A stretch of DNA of 64,000 nucleotides from Bacteroidota bacterium (lineage in GTDB: Bacteria > Bacteroidota > Bacteroidia > 2-12-FULL-35-15): contig JAOQAD010000023.1 of assembly GCA_025963775.1 (NCBI GenBank), forward strand, positions 43,813-107,812, in the 5' to 3' direction. Shown here piece by piece: positions 26,021 through 33,545 of this stretch. Position 1 is the first letter of the stretch. The number at the start of each line of letters is the position of its first letter. The notes below the pieces were generated by a model. The model saw nothing but the letters and a program-made list of their open reading frames with translations, made no database searches and was not told the origin of the DNA. Both the position numbers and the translations under genes were made by a program.

Positions 26021-26669
26021 GGCTTTCGGTATTAAAATTCCTTATCAGTGCAGCTAATGTACAATATGCCGCTATTAAAAATAAGGAAAAGAAAAATGTT
26101 ACGCCAACCATCCTGGTATTTTGAGTCGGATGAAGGAGCATATTGAAAATATCGGCGAACAGCGCGACCGGGTTGCTGATGAGGTCCCAGCTGTTCCAGC
26201 GGGGATAGCGGCCGAGATAGATCCCGAAGCTGCAGAGGATCATAAGGAAGACCGTGAATGCATTTACAATCGCAGCGCTTAAATAAGAGCCTAAAAAGCG
26301 CCTGATCTCGAAAAGTGACGCAAAGCCCAGCAGCAGCCCGTTCCATGCAAAGGACAAGATCAGCACAAGGTCGAACCAGAGCGGAATACCTTCCTTTGTC
26401 CTTAAATGGAACAGGTCGGTGACAATGTAAGGCGAATTCGGAAAGAAAAGCAGCCAGCCGCCGAACAGCAGCAACAGCAAGTATTTCGGCCTGTTCTTTT
26501 CTTTTGCTTCCGCAAGAAGAACGGAACACAGGAAGGGGATCCATGCAAGGAACAGGTTCCAGGCAAGGAACACGTAAAAGAGATGTCCGCTCCATTGCAT
26601 GCGCAGGAGAAGCAGCGTAACGCATAAGGCAGAGGAGATTGCCATTGTTTTGACCAGGCGGTTTATCAT
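26001..26669 (-). CDS. DUF1361 domain membrane protein
   Basis: 222 residues, about six transmembrane helices. Family signature LLFFPNSPYIVTDLFHLR followed by WFDLVLILSFAWNGLLLGF and the later GIYLGRYPRWNSWDLISNP. DUF1361 proteins are uncharacterised integral membrane proteins found in Bacteroidota and Firmicutes. The 3' end overlaps dgkA by 20 bases, consistent with a compact operon. Confidence 0.85.
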   Translation of the reverse strand: MINRLVKTMAISSALCVTLLLLRMQWSGHLFYVFLAWNLFLAWIPFLCSVLLAEAKEKNRPKYLLLLLFGGWLLFFPNSPYIVTDLFHLRTKEGIPLWFDLVLILSFAWNGLLLGFASLFEIRRFLGSYLSAAIVNAFTVFLMILCSFGIYLGRYPRWNSWDLISNPVALFADIFNMLLHPTQNTRMVGVTFFFSLFLIAAYCTLAALIRNFNTESHGQKKI

Positions 26670-26680
26670 GATTTCGTTTT

Positions 26681-27394
26681 TTATTTTTGTTTTTTATACC
26701 TCCAACAGATTGAAAAGACCGAGATGAGGATCAGGCCCTGCCCTACGGAGAACAATCCCCAGTTGAAATGGTCCGGGACATATTTCCGCACTTCATCGAA
26801 CATGTTCTGGTTGCTCGATAAGGTCCATACGCCGATGTCGTCGCCGTAATTGGAAACATAAATAATGTAATCCCACATGAAGGAAACAATGGCGGTGATG
26901 CTTCCGAAAATCAGCAGCAGCCATTCATGAAAATTGACGAATACCTTTTTTCCCTTCTCCTGGAAATACACTACCACCAGCGTGAACAGGATCATGGAAA
27001 GGGAAACAAGACAGGGCGCGATCACGGGGCCAACCCATGGAACGGGGATCAGAAAGAGAATGTCCCATGTGAACAGCGATTCCGGCCAGTTGAGCAGCAC
27101 TTTCAGGAACACATAATAAAAAATATCCCAGATAGCGAAGGAATACAAAAAGAACACGAAGCGTTGCAGTGGATTTCTGCCTGACATCACTCCTGCACCT
27201 ATCAGCATGATGATGGTGGCTGCTTCCCGCCAGAACTCGGTGGTAGCGATATCGCGGGTAACGGGAATAAGCGGGAATTTAAATCCTTCCGGGTAATACA
27301 GCTTGCGTAAATACACCACCACGGATGTTTCAAGATAGCCCATCGCGATGCTGAAGAGCGTGAGCCAGAGGATTGTTTTAGTGATTGGTTTCAT
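26681..27394 (-). CDS. Conserved hypothetical multi-pass membrane protein
   Basis: 237 residues, about seven hydrophobic helices. Conserved-looking features are GYLETSVVVYLRKLYYPEGF near the N-terminus, REAATIIMLIGAGVM, FYYVFLKVLLNWPESLFTWD and PVPWVGPVIAPC. I have no named family for it. Spacing to the neighbours is 5 to 11 bases, so it is co-transcribed with DUF1361 and DUF4173 genes. Confidence 0.75.
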   Translation of the reverse strand: MKPITKTILWLTLFSIAMGYLETSVVVYLRKLYYPEGFKFPLIPVTRDIATTEFWREAATIIMLIGAGVMSGRNPLQRFVFFLYSFAIWDIFYYVFLKVLLNWPESLFTWDILFLIPVPWVGPVIAPCLVSLSMILFTLVVVYFQEKGKKVFVNFHEWLLLIFGSITAIVSFMWDYIIYVSNYGDDIGVWTLSSNQNMFDEVRKYVPDHFNWGLFSVGQGLILISVFSICWRYKKQK

Positions 27395-27399
27395 TTTGC

Positions 27400-29340
27400 T
27401 TAATTAAGTACGTTGCCTTCTATTTTTATCCGGGGGTAAGTATCACGCAGCAGGTTCAGCCCTTTCTGCGTGATCAATCCTATTTTCAGATATTTTAGCT
27501 TTTTAAGGTCGGAGATCACAGCGAAGCTTTTGATCCCGTTGTTTCCTTCAAGATTCAGCTCTTCGAGATTTTCAAGCTTGCGCAATGAAAAAACATTTTC
27601 GAGATTATTATCGGAGATATCGAGGCTGCGCAGCTCTGGCAAGGCGGGCAAACGGTTGATATCCCTTACCGGGTTAGCCGTCATTTTTAAGCTTTTTAAT
27701 TTTTGAAAATACCGCAGCTCATAACAGTCCGCCATCATTACACCATCCAGTTTCAGCGAATCAAGATTAGAGATCTCCCTGATGCTGCCTGCTGAAAAAA
27801 CGCCTCCCCTGAACATCAGGCTGCTGATCTGCTTTTTTTCATTCATTTCCAAAATCTGCTTGTATGTTTCCGCATCCGACACATTAAAGGAACGCCAGTC
27901 CTTATTGTGCATCCTGTCCATGAAGCGCGCCAGCTTTACCGATAGTTCTGCCCTGAAATCCCGCTCTTCATAAAGCATTCCATCGCCGGTGCTGCGGTAG
28001 CTGTAATCGGCCTCGCTCATAGGCTCATTCTTTACGGAATCGTTCAATGCAAGCAATTGCGGGAGATTGGCATCCGAGAGCGACACGAGGTAAAATTTAT
28101 CAAGTGCTTTATTTTTGCTTACCGACCTGTTGATGTTGAAATTCGTCACCAGCTGATCCCAGTTCACAAAGCAGCTGATCACCAGCACGCCATAGAACAG
28201 CCAGCTGTTTGAACGGAAAAGGAACCAGTTTGTTTTAGAGCGCATGATCTTTACAAATGTGGTGAGCAGCCCGATCAACGCCAGCAGCAGCCATACATAA
28301 ACACCGATGCGCTTGTAGGTAAGGCTGTATTCGTTCACATACAGGTTATTCCGGAAGGCAGTGGAGATGATCATAAATGCATTCTGGATGATCCATGCAC
28401 ATGCCAGCAAACGGATCGTTTTATTCTTCGCATAGAAGTTAACGCTTCCGCGGAAGTAAAACATGATGATGAGAATGGCAATGATGATGGAAAGGATCAG
28501 CAGTCCGGTTCCCTGGTGGACAAAAACGGAATAATTCATTCCTTTCGGAAGTGTGCCGTCGCCCCAGAGGTAATTCAGGTCGAGCAGGTTCACCATTAAC
28601 AGCAGGGCATTCAGCAGTACCAGCAGGATAACGCCCGAGCGCACTTCATTTTCAATGCTGAGATTACGCGCAAACCAGGAGCCGGAGTTGAGCATTCCGG
28701 GCGACAGATCATTCGGGATCGACCTGTCCATGTTTGCAAGCGCAGGGATTGTTTTGTGATAGATCAGTCCGTACACAAGGAAGCTGCCGCAGATGGTAAA
28801 GAAGATCCATCCTGCAGAAATGAAATCGAGATTGATGTTTTTGGTGAACTCGTCGAAAAGAGGATTGGAGCCTTTGTACAGGAAGAAGAACAGCAGCACT
28901 ACTGCGAAAGGCACTGCGTACAGCATAAAGCGCAGAAAAGAAGAATTTTCGGAAGCGCTGACAACTTTCTTTCCGGTGCGATCGATCGTATCGAGGATCA
29001 TAAAAACGAAGGAGCCGCCGATCGAAAAAGCTGAAAAGAATAATGAAGTGATCACCGATGTTCCCGGCCCGATGCTGAAAGCGGAAAGAAGCATTAAGGA
29101 GATGATGTTCGCTGTAAGCGACAAGCCATTGCCAATGTAGAAGACGCAGAAAGAAGATGCCAGGGCTCCTGCGGCTGCAAGAAGCCAGTGATTATTCTTA
29201 AGGAGTGCCCTGTCTTTCAGCAAGAGCAGGAAGATCATCAGTACAGAGAAGATAAGGAAATTGATCCCCGTTCCCTGCCTGTAAAATAAAAAGCTGTATG
29301 CGAATACCGATGACAGCAAGATCCAATCATTCTTTTTCAT
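27400..29340 (-). CDS. DUF4173 membrane protein with C-terminal leucine-rich repeats
   Basis: 646 residues. The first 400 residues form about twelve transmembrane helices of the DUF4173 (DUF4153-related) type: LYKGSNPLFDEFTKNINLDF, SVFVHQGTGLLILSIIIA, FRNNLYVNEYSLTYKRIGVY and TNWFLFRSNSWLFYGV. A soluble domain follows, and residues about 540-640 are four to five leucine-rich repeats (LKSLKMTANPVRDINRLPAL, LRSLDISDNNLENV, LEELNLEGNN, LKYLKIG). The LRR tail is uncommon for this family and suggests protein binding outside the membrane. Its start overlaps the next gene by four bases (ATGA). Confidence 0.85.
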   Translation of the reverse strand: MKKNDWILLSSVFAYSFLFYRQGTGINFLIFSVLMIFLLLLKDRALLKNNHWLLAAAGALASSFCVFYIGNGLSLTANIISLMLLSAFSIGPGTSVITSLFFSAFSIGGSFVFMILDTIDRTGKKVVSASENSSFLRFMLYAVPFAVVLLFFFLYKGSNPLFDEFTKNINLDFISAGWIFFTICGSFLVYGLIYHKTIPALANMDRSIPNDLSPGMLNSGSWFARNLSIENEVRSGVILLVLLNALLLMVNLLDLNYLWGDGTLPKGMNYSVFVHQGTGLLILSIIIAILIIMFYFRGSVNFYAKNKTIRLLACAWIIQNAFMIISTAFRNNLYVNEYSLTYKRIGVYVWLLLALIGLLTTFVKIMRSKTNWFLFRSNSWLFYGVLVISCFVNWDQLVTNFNINRSVSKNKALDKFYLVSLSDANLPQLLALNDSVKNEPMSEADYSYRSTGDGMLYEERDFRAELSVKLARFMDRMHNKDWRSFNVSDAETYKQILEMNEKKQISSLMFRGGVFSAGSIREISNLDSLKLDGVMMADCYELRYFQKLKSLKMTANPVRDINRLPALPELRSLDISDNNLENVFSLRKLENLEELNLEGNNGIKSFAVISDLKKLKYLKIGLITQKGLNLLRDTYPRIKIEGNVLN

Positions 29341-29837
29341 AGTGATGCAGTTAAATTTAAATGTTCCAGTTGTTTGATATGTTTATAACAGAAATAGAGC
29401 GGGATGAAACCGATAACACCGAATGAGCAATCGATCATCTGCCAGTAAAGTGGTATGTGGCGAACTGTACCGGCGATCATGGCCAGCGGGAAGATCATCA
29501 CACAGGCGATCATGCCGAACTGGATACACCAGATGTTTTTCACAGGATCCTTCAAAGGCCCGATAAATACCACCGCGATCACAAGGTGCGCAAATGCCAG
29601 CCAGTCGGTGCCGTAAGATAAATAAGGATAAACGTCATTGGTGGAGCGCACAGAAAGATAGATCGTCTGCAGCCAGTTCTGGATCACATGAGGGAATGCC
29701 GATGCGTGAACGGTAAGAAATGCAAGCTCCGCTTCAATCGGGAAAGCGGTAACGCCGCTGAGTACAAGGCATACAATGAACAGGACGATCCAGTTACGGA
29801 TCCGCCGTTTGAGCTGTTGTTCGCTGAGGATTTTCAT
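29337..29837 (-). CDS. Conserved hypothetical membrane protein with four helices
   Basis: 166 residues from the ATG at 29837; an upstream start at 29933 would run into the Coq4-like gene. Four hydrophobic helices. Conserved-looking stretches are GVTAFPIEAELAFL, YPYLSYGTDWLAFAHLVIA, FIGPLKDPVKNIWCIQFGM and PLYWQMIDCSFGVIGFIPLY. Proteins of this shape recur in Bacteroidota genomes without an assigned function. Ten bases from the Coq4-like gene, four-base overlap with DUF4173. Confidence 0.78.
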   Translation of the reverse strand: MKILSEQQLKRRIRNWIVLFIVCLVLSGVTAFPIEAELAFLTVHASAFPHVIQNWLQTIYLSVRSTNDVYPYLSYGTDWLAFAHLVIAVVFIGPLKDPVKNIWCIQFGMIACVMIFPLAMIAGTVRHIPLYWQMIDCSFGVIGFIPLYFCYKHIKQLEHLNLTASL

Positions 29838-29847
29838 AATTTTTGTT

Positions 29848-30336
29848 TTATACTGTTTGTTTAATGATGGAATATGCTGTCCGGAGCTGATCTGTATTCT
29901 GCAGCACAGCGGTGTTGAAATCGATCTCTGCAAAGGCCGGCGAGCTTCTTCCTTTTTTGAATTCCCTGTAAAATTTTCTCCAGTGCCCGGGCATGAGGAA
30001 CAGGCAGAGCACCACAGTCATCAGCACCGGGAAGGAATAATGGCGGTTGCCGAAAAACCAGAACTGCATACAGGCTTCTCCTTCTTCGTCCATTTCGTAG
30101 CCGAGGAGAATGTGCTTGCAATCGTGGCGCACATAACCGGGAGCGAGGCTGAAGCCTTTCTTTTGAAGATAGGTTGCGAGCTCGTTTCCAAGCGTGTGTT
30201 CCGGCAGTTCAAGCAGCTGTTTCATTGTGTATGGAAATGGTTGGTTGTTCCTGAGCAGGAGCATCAGGGGCAATGCTATTTTGTGCGTGAGCAGCTCCAG
30301 CAATTGTGACCTTGTGCTTTTGATCGTGCTTATCAT
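29848..30336 (-). CDS. Coq4-like protein
   Basis: 162 residues. Residues about 69-85 read HDCKH, eleven residues, then Glu: exactly the HDxxH-x11-E zinc motif of Coq4. The surrounding LPEHTLGNELATYLQKKGF, HILLGYEMDEEGEACMQFW and FWRKFYREFKKG-type helices fit Coq4-family proteins. One hydrophobic helix (FPVLMTVVLCLFLMPG). Coq4 acts in ubiquinone synthesis, yet Bacteroidota make menaquinone, so the role must differ. The homology begins upstream of the internal Met at 30225, so the long start at 30336 is preferred although it overlaps the diiron gene by 128 bases. Confidence 0.75.
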   Translation of the reverse strand: MISTIKSTRSQLLELLTHKIALPLMLLLRNNQPFPYTMKQLLELPEHTLGNELATYLQKKGFSLAPGYVRHDCKHILLGYEMDEEGEACMQFWFFGNRHYSFPVLMTVVLCLFLMPGHWRKFYREFKKGRSSPAFAEIDFNTAVLQNTDQLRTAYSIIKQTV

Positions 30337-31081
30337 AATTCCTGTGATTTTTCTGAGTGCCTGTTAGTGTTTCTTCCCTGAGCCTTGCAATTGTTTTTTT
30401 GAACTTTAAATTCATCTTGCTCCAGTATCGCCGGAAGCTGTTGCCACCGGCTTTAAAGACTTTCCGGTGTGCGAACCAAACGACAAGAATGGTGGAGAAA
30501 TAAAACAGCTTGTAGAAATAATAGCTGAGCGCACGTGAGCTCCTGCCCTTCTGCCTGTAAATGATGTAAAAGCGCTCGTACTGGAAATCGATGTGGGCCG
30601 CTTCATCAATGAGGATGTCGGTGCAGATCTGCTTCAGCAGTTTGCATTCCGTTGCATCCTTCAGCGACTGGTAAAAGATCTGCGCAGTGCTTTCAACAGT
30701 TATCACTGCCAGCGTCCAAAGCTCCATGCTGGTGTTGTAATAGCGGATCTTCCGGAAGAGCGAATCGCCCCAGTCTTTTTTTATTCTCGGTTGCCCGATC
30801 GCATCAAGGTATCTGCCCAAATTATTGCCATGCTTCTGCTCCTCTTTGATGAAGAGCTCCACCGCTGCCGGGTAATATTCATCCCCAATTTCCTTTGCAT
30901 ACTTTATGCTGGCAGCAAGCAGATTTTTTCCATCGGAAGTTTCGCCCAGCTGCCAGGCCTGCAGGGAACTGAGCACCTGTTCCGATTCCGCTGCAGTGAT
31001 CTCCGGCTTTAAGGACCAGTCGACGCGCTGCACCAATAAATTTTGCCGGTAATGGGCAAGCCATTGCTCTGAAGTTTTCAT
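30209..31081 (-). CDS. Ferritin-like diiron protein with a suspected C-terminal frameshift
   Basis: 290 residues as read. A four-helix ferritin-like core carries the diiron ligands EEQKH (about residue 82), TVESTAQ (about 129) and DEAAH (about 160), then one hydrophobic helix (LFYFSTILVVWFAHRKVF). The last 43 or so residues lie over the start of the Coq4-like gene and look like out-of-frame sequence (NHRNYDKHDQKHK). In one of the other frames a tandem TGA TAA lies exactly at the Coq4 ATG, as a normal four-base overlap would. One extra base in the A7 run at 30394..30400 would restore that. Probable oxidase or hydroxylase; substrate unknown. Confidence 0.75.
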   Translation of the reverse strand: MKTSEQWLAHYRQNLLVQRVDWSLKPEITAAESEQVLSSLQAWQLGETSDGKNLLAASIKYAKEIGDEYYPAAVELFIKEEQKHGNNLGRYLDAIGQPRIKKDWGDSLFRKIRYYNTSMELWTLAVITVESTAQIFYQSLKDATECKLLKQICTDILIDEAAHIDFQYERFYIIYRQKGRSSRALSYYFYKLFYFSTILVVWFAHRKVFKAGGNSFRRYWSKMNLKFKKTIARLREETLTGTQKNHRNYDKHDQKHKVTIAGAAHAQNSIAPDAPAQEQPTISIHNETAA

Positions 31082-31812
31082 GGATAGAATGAATAAGGTT
31101 TGGAAAAAATAAATCCTGATGATTCCCTGAAGGCTTTGACAATGCTGTCGGCATCCTGTCCGAAAGCATATAAAAAAGCCACCTGCAGTGCAATGGCGAT
31201 CACAAGCAATCCTGAATAAACTACGATCCGTTTCGGCATGGACAGCTGGATGATCTTCAGCGGCAGGGGAATGAAGCCGAGCATTTCGCGGTACGGAAGC
31301 AGCTCTGCGGAAATGCTTTCCGTTTTATTGTAAAAATAGAATTCCCGGATGAGCAGGAAGAAGGCGACGAGCGGGCACAGCAGCTCGAATCCTTCGAAGG
31401 GAAAAATGATCCCGAGCACGAAATAATTCATAAAATGAATGGTAGTGATGAAGCAAAGAAGAATGCCCTGCAGCATGCCTACCGAGAACAGGATACGTAA
31501 AAGAGGCATGCGTGTTTCTGCGGTCAGGCGCGCGCACCAGAACGACAAGGATGAAGCCATCACAAGCAGGATGATGCTTATGACGTGATGCCTTGCAAAG
31601 GGCATGTTCGGCCCGTAAGCATCGAAACGGCAAAAACCAATTGCAGGTGCTATCACCGTAAAGATGACATCGGCAATGAGCATGGAAGCGATTCCGTATA
31701 CGCTTAATTTATTTTTATCGTTCCTCAGCATTGTACGAATGGCTGTGATGATAACATAAAGAATGTAGATGACGTAGGGAATGCCGATCAATAAGAGAAG
31801 AAAAAACATCAT
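31078..31812 (-). CDS. Hypothetical multi-pass membrane protein, first gene behind the operator
   Basis: 244 residues, six to seven transmembrane helices. The C-terminus contains FGQDADSIVKAFRESSGFIF, which resembles the GQKPDSIVRAFTDT segment of the DUF6688-like protein from the same operon, so the two may share a domain. Other features are FEGFELLCPLVAFF and a Tyr/Pro-rich end (KPYSFYP). Four-base overlap with the diiron gene. A -7 box within a palindrome lies 30-37 bases upstream. Confidence 0.68.
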   Translation of the reverse strand: MMFFLLLLIGIPYVIYILYVIITAIRTMLRNDKNKLSVYGIASMLIADVIFTVIAPAIGFCRFDAYGPNMPFARHHVISIILLVMASSLSFWCARLTAETRMPLLRILFSVGMLQGILLCFITTIHFMNYFVLGIIFPFEGFELLCPLVAFFLLIREFYFYNKTESISAELLPYREMLGFIPLPLKIIQLSMPKRIVVYSGLLVIAIALQVAFLYAFGQDADSIVKAFRESSGFIFSKPYSFYP

Positions 31813-31830
31813 ATCATTTTAATTAAAAGT

Positions 31831-31849
31831 ACTTTGCATTTCAAAGTTA
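31831..31849 (-). promoter_or_regulatory. Palindromic operator overlapping a -7 box, site 1
   Basis: ACTTTG (31831-31836), five bases, CAAAGT (31842-31847). On the minus strand the second half-site is part of TAACTTTG (31842-31849), a perfect -7 box. Site 2 at 33234..33252 shares the palindrome, its spacing and the flanking AAAAGT. Likely bound by the winged-helix protein encoded between the two sites. Confidence 0.55.
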
Positions 31850-31870
31850 ATACGCAAAAAAAAGGTGCTT

Positions 31871-32089
31871 CTATTCACAGGTATTCGATGCCACCCAGTG
31901 ACGGACCGCAAAGAATGATACTGCATAAGGAAAAACATTCCAAAGTGTATCGCTTGCCGAATGCGAATGCCTGTCGATAATGTAAAATACCCATCCGCAA
32001 ATGAGAAAGGTAAACGCTGTGATCAGCCAGCCGATAATGTTCAGGGGTACGTATACCCATCCGATCTTTTTAAACCATTGATGTTTCAT
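31871..32089 (-). CDS. Small conserved membrane protein next to the winged-helix regulator
   Basis: 72 residues with two hydrophobic helices (NIIGWLITAFTFLICGWVFY; TLWNVFPYAVSFFAVRHWVA) separated by DRHSHSASD. Similar small proteins occur beside winged-helix regulators in other Bacteroidota, which supports it as a real gene. It lies 65 bases downstream of the regulator gene. Function unknown. Confidence 0.75.
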   Translation of the reverse strand: MKHQWFKKIGWVYVPLNIIGWLITAFTFLICGWVFYIIDRHSHSASDTLWNVFPYAVSFFAVRHWVASNTCE

Positions 32090-32154
32090 GTTTCTTTAAT
32101 TTAGGGTTTGTTATTTTTTATCAACTGCCTGTTATTTTTTATTGTCAGCCTGAA

Positions 32155-32454
32155 TTAATCTCTCTGCTTCAACAGCTTCTCCAATGCATCCAAATGCTCA
32201 TTGAATGCCTTTTTTCCGGCTTTTGTCACCGAGTAGGTCGTGTTCGGCTTTTTACCGATGAACTGTTTCTGCACCTCAATGTATTCCAGCTTTTCCAATG
32301 CAGAAATATGTGAAGCAAGATTACCATCGGTAATGTCCAGCATTTCTTTCATGGAACTGAATTCCACCTTGTCGTTCACCATGAGGATGCTCATGATGCC
32401 CAACCGGATGCGGTTTTCAAATGCCTTGTTTAAATATTGAATATAATTTTTCAC
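32155..32454 (-). CDS. Winged-helix DNA-binding transcriptional regulator
   Basis: 99 residues from a GTG at 32454. One winged helix-turn-helix domain of the small MarR/ArsR-like type: NRIRLGIMSILMVNDKVEFS, recognition region MLDITDGNLASHISALEKLE, wing KQFIGKKPNTTYSVTKAG and a final dimerising helix FNEHLDALEKLLKQ. No ligand or metal site visible. It is placed between two matching ACTTTG-N5-CAAAGT palindromes and is the natural candidate to bind them and control the membrane operon. Confidence 0.88.
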   Translation of the reverse strand: MKNYIQYLNKAFENRIRLGIMSILMVNDKVEFSSMKEMLDITDGNLASHISALEKLEYIEVQKQFIGKKPNTTYSVTKAGKKAFNEHLDALEKLLKQRD

Positions 32455-32533
32455 CTGCTGATATCAATCTGTACTAATTCAACTAAATACGAATGTTTAC
32501 GAATTCCAATGGAGATACTGATCTCTTTGAAAC

Positions 32534-32561
32534 GTCATCCCGTGTCGTGGCACGGGATGAC
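32534..32561. repeat. Perfect 11-bp inverted repeat
   Basis: GTCATCCCGTG (32534-32544) and CACGGGATGAC (32551-32561) with a six-base loop. It lies 13 bases after the stop of 32574..33215, where it could end transcription, but no T run follows, so it may equally be a dispersed repeat. Confidence 0.5.
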
Positions 32562-32573
32562 TTCAGCGTTGAA

Positions 32574-33215
32574 CTACCTCTCATACTTAAAATACATCAC
32601 TGCACCATACACAATGTGCAGCACTCCGAATCCAACTGCCCAGAAGAAGAGGCCATAGCCAATATAAAACGAAGCTGTTAATCCAAGTATGATCTCGCAA
32701 ATGCCAAGGTAACGAATATCGTTGAATGTATATTTGCTGGCGTTGATCAGCGATAATCCGTAAAAGATGAGTGTTGCGGGCGCGACCAGGCCGATGTCGC
32801 CGTGATAAAGCATAATGAGGCAGAACAGTCCGCCGGTGGCAAGCGGGATCGCCAGGTTGATCAGCAGGCGCTGCGCGGTGCTGTCCCAGGTCCTGATCCC
32901 TTTTTTCCTTGAATTGCGCATCGTTAACAAACAACCTACCAATAAGGAAGCAACCAGCACACCTCCGGCAACAAAGAACAGGTACGTGATCAGCTCATTC
33001 ACCACTTCCACCCTGCCGCCGCGGTCCATCTGGATCATTGTCCTGTAATTTTCAGCATAAGAGCCGATCTTTGCATACGCGAGATAGGCGCCTATCAGTG
33101 CAAACACCCCGGCAAAAACACCGGATAGCCCGCTCAGGGAAATGAAACGGGAGGAGCGCTCCATCATGGAACGGATGTCGGACAGTGCCTGTAAATGTTC
33201 TTTCTGATCTTCCAT
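32574..33215 (-). CDS. Hypothetical membrane protein with own operator
   Basis: 213 residues from the ATG at 33215. A soluble helical N-terminus (EDQKEHLQALSDIRSMMERS) is followed by about five transmembrane helices. Notable segments are GLSGVFAGVFALIGAYLAY, NSRKKGIRTWDSTAQRLL and YHGDIGLVAPATLIFYGLSL. No named family. It is separated from the regulator gene by a hairpin and has its own promoter with the same palindrome as the membrane operon, so both are probably controlled together. Confidence 0.72.
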   Translation of the reverse strand: MEDQKEHLQALSDIRSMMERSSRFISLSGLSGVFAGVFALIGAYLAYAKIGSYAENYRTMIQMDRGGRVEVVNELITYLFFVAGGVLVASLLVGCLLTMRNSRKKGIRTWDSTAQRLLINLAIPLATGGLFCLIMLYHGDIGLVAPATLIFYGLSLINASKYTFNDIRYLGICEIILGLTASFYIGYGLFFWAVGFGVLHIVYGAVMYFKYER

Positions 33216-33233
33216 ATTAAAGTGTATAAAAGT

Positions 33234-33275
33234 ACTTTGTAACGCAAAGTAATAACAAATTATTGTAAGCGCCAA
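33234..33275 (-). promoter_or_regulatory. Palindromic operator overlapping a promoter, site 2
   Basis: ACTTTG (33234-33239), five bases, CAAAGT (33245-33250). On the minus strand TTACTTTG (33245-33252) is one base off the -7 consensus, and TTTG/TTG at 33273-33275 lies 20 bases upstream as -33. Same palindrome and flanks as 31831..31849. Confidence 0.55.
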
Positions 33276-33332
33276 AAAAAATTCAATTTTTTTTATGCCT
33301 GGAACTGATTTGAAAAATGCCGGAATGATTAT

Positions 33333-33425
33333 GTCAGTTCGAGTTTTCGCCTTTTTGGGGCGAAAGTATCGGGAACAGGTCGCTTCTCGATACGCTTCAC
33401 TACGTTACGCACTCGAAGTGACCTG
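33333..33425. repeat. Intergenic repeat family B, diverged long copy
   Basis: Starts GTCAGTTCGAG, has TATCGGGAAC and TTCTCGATACG inside and ends CTCGAAGTGACCT, so its two ends are inverted relative to each other. Confidence 0.5.
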
Positions 33426-33545
33426 TTAAGATATTCCAACATATTTTCTGCACCAAAATTTAACCCCTGTAAATTATCCTTCTGAAACTCAGCGACAGGA
33501 CGAAACTGATTATTAAATCCGGCAGAAAAACCTTATACTTGTAGT

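Larger units (their letters stand above)
33216..33545. other. 330-base intergenic region between the membrane operon and cdaA
   Basis: It holds, from left to right, the palindromic operator/promoter of the leftward gene (33234-33275), an AT-rich stretch, a family B repeat (33333-33425), and before cdaA a -7-like TATACTTG at 33534-33541. No ORF or RNA gene is recognised. Confidence 0.6.

Noticed and set aside
29861..30212. Other minus-strand frames under the Coq4-like gene
   Set aside because: They lie within the Coq4-like frame, which carries the full HDxxH-x11-E motif; these do not match any family.
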